Part shown: positions 47,661-59,216 of the stretch, one piece after another
How the letters are laid out: every line of letters begins with the position of its first letter
Numbering within the stretch: position 1 is the stretch's first letter
Source: Strongylocentrotus droebachiensis
Lineage: Eukaryota; Echinodermata; Echinoidea; Camarodonta; Strongylocentrotidae
Assembly: GCA_035222895.1 (NCBI GenBank)
Contig: JAVYIG010002547.1
Coordinates: forward strand, 176,893 to 240,892
Reading direction: 5' to 3'
DNA: 64,000 nucleotides
Translations under genes and position numbers: made by a program
The notes under the pieces: generated by a model
What the model was told of the DNA's origin: nothing
Seen by the model: the letters and a program-made list of their open reading frames with translations, nothing else
Databases searched by the model: none

Positions 47661-47986
47661 GGAAAGTATAAAAGCGTGGGGGCGGAATGAAAACAATGAA
47701 ATTGTGATGTTATATGGATACAAGCGGGCAGTGATTAAGTGCTAATGGCGTATTTCGATCCATTTTAAAATGTCAGGCGCGGTTGTGAACCTCTGATTAT
47801 GGTGATGGAATGGCAATAATTCGTCGTTATAATACCTCGTAAAAAAACGTCGTATTATGCCAATATTACGTCGTAATGTCTCGCGAGTCCAGGGTAATTA
47901 CTGCTTTTATAGCAAATTTCTTTGTACGCCTCTGATATTTTTCTCCATCACAATTCATAAGTATTACGATATACCTTCCTTGAGTT

Positions 47987-48149
47987 CAGGGCCCCGTCTT
48001 ACAAAGAGTTACGATCGATCCAAATCAATCGTAAGTCCTCCAATCAATCGCAAGTTTGCAGTCTCCCATCTCTTATGTACATAGTTACGATTGATATCAA
48101 TCGCAAATAAGTTACGATTGATATCAACTCTTTGTAAGACGGGGCCCTG
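47987..48149. mobile_element. 163-bp MITE
   Basis: Ends CAGGGCCCCGTCTTACAAAG and its exact inverse. The interior repeats GTTACGATTGATATCAA(T/C) variants, so most of the element can fold. Confidence 0.85.
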
Positions 48150-48768
48150 GGGTTATATTGATATGCTCTGTCTATGCGAAAAGATCAGCATTTTCATTTC
48201 TATCTAATCTGCCCTTTAATTATATCTAGGCAGTACTATCATGATTATTATTACGTAAAGAATGTTAAAGCTGGTAAAGGGTTTTGCAGATTGGATGTCG
48301 GTCTGGCAGTCTGTTCGCTCTCCGAGTGCTGCAGTATACCAAATTATGAAATTGTGAGTGTACAATATTTTAATATTTTCAACGTTTTTATTGTTTCAAT
48401 ATGTTTTTACAGTTATTGATGTTTCCTTCATTAATATAGTTAATTTTTAAAAAATGTATACATTAACGTATTCAATATATTCTAGATTTAACCATATTTT
48501 CAATGTTTTTCAACGTTTCGATTTACTCCACATTACGATTAATTAGAAACCCTATTTGCCAAGATATCATTTGTAAGGAATAGACAAACACACCCTTGGA
48601 TCAATATCTTTAATAACCGCTATCACCTATACAGTTTACCTTTGTTTTGACGTATCAATTTGTCCATGTATAGTTGCATTCGCCTGATTAGAGTCTGCGT
48701 CCTAGTTACTACTGATGTTTTTGTCTGCAATCGTTTAAAGTTTCGGAGAGGGGCTCATCGATAAACCC

Positions 48769-48936
48769 CATGGCCCGAATTCACAAAGCAAGGTTTGAAC
48801 TCAGACCAAGGTTTGAGCTCAAACCTCCTTTTGTTTCGCCAAACCTCCTTTTGTTCTTTACAAACCAGGTTTGTAAAAAACGCGTCATATGAACCAAGGT
48901 TTGTCGACAAACCTCCTTTGTGAATTCGGGCCCATA
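48769..48936. mobile_element. 168-bp MITE
   Basis: Ends ATGGCCCGAATTCACAAAG and inverse CTTTGTGAATTCGGGCCCAT. The interior repeats AAGGTTTG and CAAACCTCCTTTTG. It abuts the SINE at 48938. Confidence 0.85.
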
Positions 48937-48937
48937 T

Positions 48938-49180
48938 GACCGGGCATGGTGGCTCAGTGGTTAGAGCGCCCGCCTCATGAACGGGAGGTCGTGGGTTCGA
49001 ACCCCAGCCGAGTCATATCAGAGACTTATAACAATGGGATCTTCTGCCTTTTAGCTAGGCGCTTAGCATATTAGATTGGAGAAGGGTAGTAATAGCATAT
49101 TATGTTATGCAGGGCCCGCTGGGAAGAGCAATTTCATAACTGAAGTGCTACCCTGGGTAAATAAAACGTTATTATATTAT
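48938..49180 (+). mobile_element. tRNA-derived SINE
   Basis: The head reads GGTGGCTCAGTGGTTAGAGC, a CAT-type anticodon loop, and GGTTCGAACCCC. Cloverleaf pairing is poor in the acceptor stem and one anticodon-stem pair is C-A, so it is not a tRNA-Met gene. The body runs through TAGCTAGGCGCTTAGCA and GCTACCCTGGGTAAATAAA, ending in ATTATATTATAT. Confidence 0.75.
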
Positions 49181-50995
49181 ATATCACAATTAATTGTTAC
49201 AACGGCTAACAAGATCGCAAAGACTTTCGAGACATCAACCAAGGCAATGCCAATAGTGCTGCGCCTTGTATCATCATCATTTGAACTTTGTGAACAGTAC
49301 AATGACTTATTACATCCCATGATTTTACATGGGTATAATAGAATAGAGTATTGAAATTTCCTTGAGTTGATTTCTCGAAAGCTCTTACAATCGCGCCAAT
49401 TATAACATATCATGCTTCCTTTTGATCGATATCTTATACGTCATCGCCTTTTCTGTTCCTTCCTATGACGGTATTAATCTTTTTATACAGTTCCGTGCAC
49501 TTCAATCAAAAGTCTATATCCTATTTACTTAATGTTGCTTTTTGCGACTGTTTCTGCTTGGTGGTGGCGGTGGTGGAGTGGGAGGGAGTGAGGGCGGGGA
49601 GGGGTAGGAATACATATATCGCATTTAAGTAACGACGGCATTGATGGATCGCCTACGGCCTATATTGTGTATACAAAAGCCTACGTCAATCTTGGTATTT
49701 TCTTTCTCTTTACATATATTTATTTCATTTATTTTCTCATGAAACAACTACCCCAATGAAATAGGACTGTCTGCAATACCAAACAAGAGCCCCTCGGTTT
49801 AGAAACTGACAAAACTTGAACAGGGATCTTGAAAAACATACTAATTTATCTGCACAGGTAAACTTTAAAAAACGAGAAATCATATACTATGGTCTCGATA
49901 TGTTTACTAACATTATGTGCAAAAGATAACTCATTTTTATATAAGCGCATAATAATTTGTAGGGATAATATGTAGTGTATGCATCATTGGCACAAACAAT
50001 GTGTGTAATATACAAAAATATTTGTATTAGGTCTATATGGAACAAATTTTTACATGTAGCAGAGTAATATTCCATGACCATACCTTCTTTTTTTATGTAC
50101 GCTATATTTTTGTATTACTTACTATTTATTTATTTATTTTATTTAATGGTATACTTGTACAAAATTTGTCTCCCAGCTTAGGTCAAACTGTACATATTTC
50201 TTTTTTACAAATAAAAACAAAATGCATAATTATAACAATACAAACCAATGCTATACAAATAAATTATGAGGAAAATAAAAACAAAACGCTAAGCGATTTG
50301 GTATGGTTTGATCCATAATTAACATGATCAATTTAATCCAATAATGTCTAATTTTCTGTCTGAATGAAAAGAAAGAAGAAAAGACAAAGGTTTAAGTCAT
50401 TAAGAAGAGAAGGCAAAAGATAAATAAGTCAAATTATGAATAAAAAGAGTACTAAGGAAAATAACAGGAGAGACGGAAGAATAGAAGGAAGAGACTGAAC
50501 GTGGAGGTGTTGAGTAAAGACGAACAATAAGTGTGAGCCTCTAATTAGACAGACGTTACCTGCCATACATAGACCATTAATCAGGTCACGTCCGTGGCTT
50601 TCATTAGTATGCTCTCCTTTTCTCTGTATGCCATTTGTCATAATGTATGTGTTGCTTTATTGCTGAAGTATCAATGAAGCGATGTACCAACAGAAATAAA
50701 GACTGTGTGATATATTTCTATGATTAGTATCCTTTCATCACGATTATATTCCACAGAATAAGTTATCCATTTCAAATAATCAAGTGACAGTATTGATTAA
50801 ATGACAATCGTATAATCAACTCATTAGCTATTGCTCCCCCTTCCCCCATCCCACTTTCCTCACCTTGTCTACCCTTTTGAATCAATGAAGTTGTTTGTGA
50901 CCTCTTAATGGTGAGGGGTCACGCAGCTTGGTCCAATTCTCTTTTCTCTTCGCCCTATGAACAGCCCATCTTACAAACACTCGATATAATCAATA
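49181..50995. other. Intergenic, nothing recognised
   Basis: AT-rich apart from a G-rich run at 49560-49607. No gene is supported. Confidence 0.5.
49560..49607. repeat. G-rich tract
   Basis: GGTGGTGGCGGTGGTGG followed by GGGAGGG and GGGGAGGGG; it could form a G-quadruplex on the + strand. Confidence 0.6.
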
Positions 50996-51540
50996 AGACA
51001 GCGCTCTGCAGGAGGGCTACCGAGCGCCCTATAGCTAGCTCCATCCGTCTCCGAGAATCGAATAGAAACGTCTCGGCCAATGGGGCTCAACGCGCCCTTT
51101 CAAAAGGTGCTGTTCACATTTAAACCTAATCTGGACACTGGTGAAGTTAAAGATGAATATAGAAACATAACTATCAAATAAGACAGCGCTCTGCAGGAGG
51201 GCTACCAAGCACCCTAGCTAGCTCCATCCGTCTCCGAGAATCTCATAGAAACGTCTCGGCAGTAGATCTCAACGCGCCCTACAAAAAGCGCTGTTCACAT
51301 TTAAGCTAATCTGAACACTGGTGAAGTTAAAGATGAATATGGAAACATAACTTTAAAAAAAGACAGCGCTCGGCAGGAGGGCTACCAAGCACCCTAGCTA
51401 GCTCCATCCGTCTCCGAGAATGGAATAGAAACGCTTCGACCAGTGGGGCTCAACGCGCCCTACAAAGAGCGCTGTTCACATTTAAATTAACTGAACACTA
51501 GTGAAGTTAAAAAATGAATATGGAGACATAACTATCAAAA
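50996..51540. repeat. Tandem repeat, three units of about 182 bp
   Basis: Units start AGACAGCGCTC at 50996, 51181 and 51361. Each contains GCTAGCTCCATCCGTCTCC, CAACGCGCCCT and GTGAAGTTAAA. The start CAGCGCTC and a later (G/A)(A/G)(G/C)CGCTG form an inverted pair inside units two and three, about 110 bp apart. Confidence 0.9.
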
Positions 51541-52334
51541 AATGCAATATGATCACAAAGGTCAAAAGAAAAATGATGTCCTTGTATTTTCGCCTTAAAT
51601 TTGAAAATACAAGGTGAAATTCATTTGTAGCCGTTTGAATAGAGATCACAAATTCAAAAGCAATAGTAAATGGTATAATCGATGGAATTCTTTGTGTAGG
51701 GTGTCGTACCAGGGTGCCGTGGTAGGAGGTTTTGGAAGTTAACGCAGCAAGCAGATAGTATGGCCGAGGCTCATTTCCCCCTCCGGTCTTAAATTCATTG
51801 AAGAGAAGTTTTATGGTTTTGGGTTTGTGTATCAGTTTTATTTTAGGCTAGGTTTAGGGTTAAAGCTTTTGTTATTTGTAGTGTAGGATTTTTTTTTACA
51901 GAGCATCTGTCGCCGTTTACACTCAATCATATTAAAGGCTTGTTGGTTGGACTGATTTTGTTTTGTTGTTATTGTTGTTGTTGCTGTTGATGATGTATAT
52001 TTGTTTGTTTCTTGTTTTTGTTTTGTTTTTGTTAAAGGTTTGTAGAGCACTAGTATACCTTGGGGAACATCGGATAAAGAAAAAAAATGTTTAAGTGCAT
52101 CCGTGTTTGTATTAAACCTTGGGCATATCAAATGAAAAATGGTTAATGTTCAACCTTAGGCACCTATTCTATCACGGGAGTAGCATTCACCTGAAAAGGG
52201 CATTTCCGATCACAGGAGAATCTCTTTTCTTTATCCTTTTACATTATCAATATCGTTATAACCATTCTTATCGAAAGTTGTCACTGTCAAAATGGAAATA
52301 CAGGAATGGACATCGTCCTACTTCGCACTATTTC
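51541..52334. other. Intergenic, nothing recognised
   Basis: AT-rich with a TTGTTGTTG stretch near 51960. No supported gene. Confidence 0.5.
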
Positions 52335-52680
52335 ATTGGTAATTATAATGATAATAATAATCTGGATTTATATATTGCTTAATACGAGATACCGCCTTTG
52401 GGCGCTTTTGTGATATCATTTCCCCCGGCCATCGGATTCATTTACCTACAACGTACACCATATCCACTCCCTGGGGAGTAGTCCTACCATATGGTCACCA
52501 TGAGGGCCTATGATAATTACTGATACAAACGCTTTCGTCATCCTACGAGGTCTGAATGTAAATTAATGCCTTGCCAAAGAACATTAGTGCCGTGTCAGAG
52601 ATCGAACCCACGACCTTTGCATTTCAAGTCAATTGCTTAACCCACTCGACCACTCGACTACGACACCTCTACTTGCAAGC
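52335..52680 (-). mobile_element. Full-length tRNA-derived SINE
   Basis: On the - strand the head (about 52672-52590) reads GTCGAGTGGTCGAGTGG and GGTCGTGGGTTCGATC. A body with TTTGGCAAGGCATTAATTTA follows, and the tail ends GCAATATATAAATCCAG and TTATTATTATC. It is the most complete copy of the family in the window. Confidence 0.75.
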
Positions 52681-53150
52681 GTTCGTGTCAATCAATCAAG
52701 CCATCACTTTTGTCCCTTTTTCATATAATTGGATTGTACATCCGGAAGATTACATCGACCGTGGTCTGGTGAAGCAAAAAAAACATCGGTGTTGCCATTA
52801 AATTGACGTTGGCGTATCCCCGGATTCAATGGGGGTGGAGGGCAAGTCCGGAAAAATATGTGATGAGCAAAATAAAAGTGTAGTCGTCAGCCCATGCTTC
52901 TTCTTCCATTCATCTGTTGGTGGACCGGGAGGGGGTAGGCAAGTGCCCCCGGTACCCCCTATATACGCAACTGAATTATGTCACTCTACCACGCTTGATT
53001 GTCCCATTGAACAAATTGCTTGTACTGTTTGAGAAACGTGGTTGCGAACCGAGTGGAAACATAAAATTGACAAATTTAAGTTGAAATGGAAGTATTATAA
53101 TAAAACCATTAAATCGAAACTTGTTCAAGCAGGAGATTTCCCAAGGCACT
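52681..53150. other. Intergenic, nothing recognised
   Basis: No supported feature. Confidence 0.45.
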
Positions 53151-53402
53151 GTGGTACATTGGTGAAAGCCCGTAACTATCGGAAGGGGAAGGTCATTGGT
53201 TCAAACCTTCCTTGGTGCTTAAATCGTCGGACAAGATGGCCTTGCAACACTATGGCTTATTGGTGGAGGCCTTTTGACTCTCATACAAGAGGTCCTGGGT
53301 TCGAAACTTGCTCGATGATCACGTCCTTGGACCTTTTGTTTAAACCCACATTGTCCCTCTTGGCCCTAGTGTATTTTCCTGATGAGGCTGATGAGGAAAA
53401 TG
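53150..53402 (+). mobile_element. Two tRNA-like SINE heads in tandem
   Basis: GGTCATTGGTTCAAACC (about 53190) and GGTCCTGGGTTCGAAAC (about 53291) are two box B sequences about 100 bp apart, each preceded by box A-like text. The 123-codon ORF across them is derived from the repeat. Confidence 0.55.
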
Positions 53403-54240
53403 AGACCAGATAGTTATCATTACTGCTTTGAACATATAACTTATTTCGAGAGCATACTATTTTCAATTCTATGTTTTATTATTTTACTAAATAATAAATG
53501 TATGTCTTATGATAAAGAGAAGTGGTGATTTAATTGTTTTTAATGCGAAAAATTGTTTTACAGGAAGACGGATACAGTAGAGAGAGAAATGAAATTTAAA
53601 CAAACATTTATAATCGTTAAAATAATAAATCTTTGATTACAACTACGATGTAACAGATTTTGATTTTACATACGTTCAGTTTGATTCAAATAATTCATAA
53701 TTCTGTCAATAAAACGCCGTTGGTGATGGCACAATTCATATGAATTGATATACAGCAACTATCTGATTCCTAACAATGTGTATATATACATATATGAACT
53801 GCAGAGATTCATTCCGCTCTTGCTTCATATTGTCTTTGTTTGTTTGTTTCATTTTGACTCTGCCAAAGCTTAAAATAATCTTGTGGCGTGAGAGCACTGT
53901 GCCGAAAGGTATGGTACGCAATGCAGGGTGGAAGGCAAAATTAATCGTGGCCTTTCACCTCATCACACACGCCTTTAATATCACGCTTGTTCTAATTTGT
54001 TGAATGAAATATGTTTTCAGGCTTTGTTTTTCTTTCTTCTAGTTCAGCGACTCTCCGTCATCAACGCACACACCTGCTGGGGTAATATTAAACACCTCAT
54101 CTCACACACTTCCCTCCAAATCCGCCACGCTTTACAACGCCACGCGCTTCAATGGCTAACTCAAAATAAGTATTCGAATCTTGTCGTATAACCGATAAAG
54201 AAAACTTTGCTACTCTGAATAGCCAATCAACACTTACAAC
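53403..54240. other. Intergenic, nothing recognised
   Basis: AT-rich up to about 54020, then GC content rises toward the presumed promoter. Confidence 0.45.
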
Positions 54241-54244
54241 GACC

Positions 54245-54256
54245 CGCGCATGCGCA
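54245..54256. promoter_or_regulatory. NRF1-type promoter site
   Basis: CGCGCATGCGCA matches the NRF1 palindrome consensus at every position and sits in a locally CpG-rich stretch (54240-54310). With the donor at 54954 and the acceptor at 59034 it marks a plausible promoter for the second receptor. Confidence 0.55.
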
Positions 54257-54299
54257 TCTTGGCAGTGGTCAATGTACGAGAGAAGACTGAGGAAAGCCG

Positions 54300-54953
54300 C
54301 GCGCGAAGATCACTTTCCAATTTTATGGCATCTCAGTTAGGTAGTATTGGTCGGGTCGTCTGCACGTTCGTTGCGCTCTGTCCTACATCTACATGATAAG
54401 GATACACGGAAAGATTCTTTAACTACCGCTGGAATGCAATTGCACGTCGTAAGACTGATCAATAAATAAGGGAGACTAACTGGCAGCTCATACATATCAA
54501 CAGACTTCCGTGGATTGTTATCTCTGAAATATACTTCAGGCCAGCTTTTGTTCTTCTCGATTTAAGCCGGGAAGCGTTTTGTTATTTACAACGGCTTTTG
54601 TGATGGAACTGGGGTGAATTTCACTTTAATGAGGGAATCGAATGAGCGTTTGATGCGCCAGCGGAGATGGACGATGGTGTTAGGATGAATTAGTCAATTG
54701 TCCTTCTCTTTGAGTCGTCGAATCGATGGCGCCCATTGTCTAAGGACACAAGGACAGAGGGTCGATCTTAACGACTCATCCACTCTCACTCTCCACCACC
54801 AGTCACCGCCACAATCACTCTCTCTCTCTCTTTCTGTCCATGTCGGGATTATTGGTGTATTTCTCGAGGCTTACTTACGGAGATAACCACTTTCAGCTTA
54901 TAATAAGCTCTGGAATTTATGATCGCTGAGGATTATCATCAGCTTATGCTCAG
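54300..54953 (+). other. Probable 5' non-coding exon of second receptor
   Basis: The exon end is set by a perfect donor, CAG/GTAAGT, at 54951-54959. The start is approximate and is placed after the NRF1 site. It holds a CT run (54817-54832) and upstream ORFs, the longest 62 codons (54698-54886). The link to the receptor 4 kb away is inferred from strand, site quality and the absence of any other gene between. Confidence 0.45.
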
Positions 54954-56529
54954 GTAAGTCTGAATACTTTCAAAATAATATTGTCGTAGTTTTAAAAGAC
55001 GATTACGTTTCTCGAGGAACAGTTTGTATAAACCATATACTACCCCCGAATCAACGAGTCTTGTATCTGGTATACGAATGCCATGCATTAATTGCAGTGG
55101 GTAACCACATTGCATTACACTTTTTTCTATACAAATATTTGAATTCCGTCACTGTTTTAGCAGTTTCATAAGTTCGTTGGGAATGTATGGCAGTATAACT
55201 TTCTTTCTCGAAACATCACCGTAACTTTAACGTTACGTTTAAAGTCTTATTTTGTGTAGGGTATGTAATTATGATCTTTGTTTCACTGTGGTAACAGCAA
55301 CCCAGCCCTTTAAAAGAACCAGCGATACTTGTATATGAATAAACAAAAGTAATCAAGCTATTATCAAATATGAACACTATTGTGAAGGCTTAATACAAGA
55401 AAGCCAACTGAAGTAATTGCACGAGCATTGCAAATTACACATGTACCTACTAAAATGTGCGTACATGACAATCACGTGATCTGTAATCGTAATGTGCACA
55501 ATTGCACATGTTACAATTTAGAGATCTTATAACTCGGATATGATTTCAATGGGCAATACAAAACTCTACTGAAATTTCCCTTGAGTTGATCCTTTGAAAG
55601 TATTTGCTTTCGTGTTTTAAATGGTAGATAATTATGTATCAATTACTGTTATATCACGCTTTCTACCCGGTATATTACATAATCATTTAACACGTTTCTA
55701 AAACCACACGGGTTTTTTCTGTAAAAGTCCGGGCGGGGGGGGGGGGGGCTGAATAAAGTATGTATTGTGGTCGTACTTTTTTGCTGATAATATTCCCCGT
55801 AATCTTCCGTGTGGATAGTTTGCTGCTGTTATATAGGTGTATTAGCTATATCACAGAGCATAAATGTTTGCTTTTTCAAATTATGTTCATGTTTAATACT
55901 TTATAGATCTATACATTGAATTATTCAAATATTTTGTAAAATGTAAACATAGAGAATAACTAAACACTGGAAGGAAGTAAATGTTACTCATTTTCTCATT
56001 ACTGTTCAAAGGAACATATTGTGTTAGATCATAACTTGCGATTTGTTTCAAAATACCAGTAGAGTTGTCACATTTTTTTGCTATGCTGCATAGAAACACT
56101 ATATATCATTTATATTCGTTTGGATCTACATTAACTACAACTATAAATGCGACACACTACATAAAAATAATGTAATTTTGCTATGGAATGCCACCCAGCT
56201 AAATTTGTCTAAGATTACATCACATCCCGCCTCCTGAATTACTCACTGGGGATTTTATTCGATTGAAAGTTCATTGTCCTTTCCGGGTGAGATAAACATG
56301 ACTTTCGGTTTCCTTTGTTGATGATTCGTCTGAACTACCGGGAGGATATCATGGAATAGTAGAACCCAGCGGCCACGTAATCTATACAAGAAACACCATC
56401 CACTCACTAGGTAATGTGTAGTAATTGATAGCTACCGATAAAGGTAGGTAGCGAAAAGATTTGAATTAACAGTGAAATATTGCACATGGCACAGCTTAAT
56501 TTAAAAATAAGATCCTTAAGAATAGTTGA

Positions 56530-56905
56530 AGAAAGAAAGGCTAAATAGTTTGGTCATATTCAGAGACATCAAAGTCTCTTGAAACATTTGTTGGAATGAA
56601 AAATAGAAGGTACTGGACCTATAAGGAAGCCGAGAACCAACTGAGAGGTGAACATTAAGACATGGAGTGAAATGACACTGCAAGAGTGTACTAAAATGGC
56701 ATATACAGAGATGCGTGGGGGAATTATTGCAATCAACCTCCGAGCTGGGAGAAGATACCAGTAAACACTATGAACATGATGGACAAAGAAAGAGGACAAA
56801 ATATACGGTTCCTCATTCTACCCTCAACAATTGATGTGGTAGACAAAAGAACATCCCTTCCATGCTATTATGTAAAAATGTGTAGAACAGGTGAATATGC
56901 ATGTG
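56530..56905 (+). pseudogene. Decayed non-LTR retrotransposon 3' end
   Basis: Reading the frame that starts GAA at 56531 gives FGHIQR, then GTGPIRKPRT and W(S)EMTLQECTKMA. This pattern is typical of the C-terminal end of LINE endonuclease/reverse-transcriptase proteins (FGHV.R, G.R..GRP, W). Stop codons interrupt it at 56546, about 56597 and later. Non-coding tail follows from about 56764. It is dead; upstream coding parts are missing. Confidence 0.65.
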
Positions 56906-56959
56906 ACACCTAGCTGTTCTACACATTTTTACATAATAGCAGTGAAGGGGTGTTCCTTT
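56846..56959. repeat. Inverted copy of LINE tail forming a hairpin
   Basis: 45-bp arms (56846-56890 and 56914-56959) with a few mismatches and a 23-base loop. Pairing continues with interruptions to about 56768 and 57017, so the right side is a partial inverse copy of the LINE 3' tail. Confidence 0.75.
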
Positions 56960-58010
56960 ATTCTGAGAAACTGTATATTTTGTCCTCTTTCTTTGTCCGG
57001 CATGCTCATAGTGATAGATACAAAGTAATTGATATCCACATTTCTACTACAAAATAATCGCGTTAGATTATACATTACCTTTTCTCTGAAAACAAAAAGT
57101 ATGAATTTCTTCAGGAACTATGAAAAAGTGTTCTTTTAATTTATTCTATGAATCAATCATTCCTAATTATACGTGACCTAATTTTAAAATACAAATATAC
57201 TGAAAGAAGTTCGTTTACAACTGGAATTTTTTTTTTTAATTCTATAGCAGCTGCTTTATTTTAAACTACAATTTTTTTTTCACATCGAATGCATTTTATT
57301 GATTTTCGATCTTTAATGAGAGACACAAGCTACTCAGGCAGTACGAGAGGATTCTAGTCAATAATATGTTTGATCCAGAAACGAATTTACTTACTCATTT
57401 CAATCCCATCCTCTTTGCTGATAAGTGTGTTTTTAGCAACCTGGTTTATTTACTTTATGGCTGCCTCCCGATCCTTAATATGCCATGTATACAAAGTACG
57501 TTTAAGCCCAATCCACAATAATGAGAGAATGATGAAAATCTCACTGTGCCCTTAGCATTTATATTTTCTTTGAGCTGACTGATTAGTTAGTTTCATTCCC
57601 CTTTTCTTTTCTTTTTGGGGGATTAGAGTTGGTCGATCCGTTTAATGATAAAGAATTTCGTTTATTCATTTTCCACATTCCTTTAAAAAAAAATAGAAAA
57701 ATTACATGCAAAGCTTAAAAATAACGAACATTTCATACATTAAAGGAATACACAAAGAAACACACATACCAACAAACAAATAATTGACATAGATGAATGT
57801 TCAAATTGTGTCTGTGTATGATATCAATATAATTTAGGTAAAATAAATAACAGAGGTTCCTTATCTTAAGCTAACATTTTTCCTGAACGATCAATCTCTT
57901 ATTTAATCATGTATCCGACACACCTATATTCTCATAATTTCCATTCTGCAAAGATCAAATCATGGTTTCCGTCCTTCAAAAAGTCGTGAAATATACATAA
58001 ATACAAACAC

Positions 58011-58042
58011 AAACACACCCACGCACACACACACACACACAT
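58011..58042. repeat. AC microsatellite
   Basis: (CA)n with CCC and GC interruptions. Confidence 0.9.
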
Positions 58043-59034
58043 ACATATATACAAATATAACTATACATGGATATATATAATATAAATGGATGTATATAGG
58101 TCATGAATATGTATCTATGCACGAAACTTGATCCGTTACAGATAACCAGCGTATGGTTCATTAAACACGGTGGCGGCGAACATCTAATTATGTCGAAATA
58201 GAAAGATATGTATCATTGATGATCCAACTGATTGACGTGAAACGAGCCGTTAATGGTGGATCTGATGTCAGTTCGGAGACAGCGTAGGAGTGTCTTAATG
58301 AAAATCCAGTCACACGTGACAATAAAAACATGTACCAATATTGTACATGTCAACGTTACTGAACCCCCGTCACATCGAGGTGTCCCGACACCAGGACGAA
58401 GATAATTGTAATTTTCTAGGTTTGTCTGTCACTCTGGCAGGCTATCACCAGAATGTTGCTATCAATGTGTGCTTACTAGCAGATGAAATTTAGAACAGGA
58501 TTTTACGAGTATAGAAGAGGTATAAAGGTAGTAAATGAGCTGAGGGATGAGAATGTTCAATTAAATTAGCTCAATTGGCCAAGAATTGGTTGGAAGCGGT
58601 TTATGGTCAGGTTAGGCGGTGTGACGGAGGTATCTCAATTATTATGCCATCCATGGAAAATGATTTTCTTGGGTACACGTTTATGAGATATCAGTGCAAA
58701 TAGGAAAGCTCAATTTCTGCGTTATTAATAGCCTTTCAAACAAATTGCTTGTGTGAATATATTTCATTGCTATGTTTTTTAATGTTCAATAATTGGCGGT
58801 TCTCTTACTGAGGAAAAGCCATTTTAGATCGTATGAAGAGCACTTGGCTACAGCGTGATAAGGGAGTGCTTCTTGATAGACACTGTATTCATTTTTCTTA
58901 TTCACCCCCTCTACATCTGGAAAAGATATTAGGATGATTTTAACATTACATTTTGAAAGATGATACATCTATCTGGTATTGCTCTCAGAGTTCTACTATA
59001 TCATTTAATCTTCTTTGGCCTCATTCCCTTACAG

Positions 59035-59215
59035 ATCAAGACGAGAGCACCTCTTGTTCTACATGATTACAGACGCCGAGTAGACGGAACAGTCGGATTG
59101 TACGGATTTATACACATCTCTAAAGAGCTCTTGGGGGAGTTTGTTACGCGATATGGTTGAGTCGGATTGGCAATTGGTGCATGGACATCATTTCCGGTGA
59201 AGTGTATCGCCCATA
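59035..59215 (+). other. 5' UTR portion of the coding exon of second receptor
   Basis: From the candidate acceptor to the ATG. An in-frame TGA at 59198-59200 rules out upstream extension of the protein. Confidence 0.5.
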
Positions 59216-59216
59216 A
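59181..59216 (+). other. Eleven-codon uORF overlapping the start codon
   Basis: ATG at 59181 opens an 11-codon ORF ending in TAA at 59214-59216. The stop shares its last A with the receptor ATG (TAATG). Such an arrangement can allow termination-reinitiation; the effect here is inferred. Confidence 0.55.

Larger units (their letters stand above)
54954..59034 (+). other. Probable 5' leader intron of second receptor
   Basis: GTAAGT at 54954 to the acceptor TTCCCTTACAG ending at 59034, about 4.1 kb. It contains a poly(G) run (about 55735-55749), the decayed LINE end (56530-57017), an AC run (about 58011-58042) and AT-rich DNA. A GC-richer part at about 58150-58420 is repeat-free. Confidence 0.4.

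Noticed and set aside
48938-49020. tRNA-Met (CAT) gene
   Set aside because: Box A and box B are good, but the acceptor stem has two mismatches, the anticodon stem one and the T stem one, and a SINE body follows.
53042-53413. 123-codon ORF
   Set aside because: Covers two tRNA-like SINE heads; repeat-derived.
58960-59160. Upstream exon or N-terminal extension for the second receptor
   Set aside because: A different ORF starting inside the presumed intron; the receptor frame has a TGA at 59198-59200.
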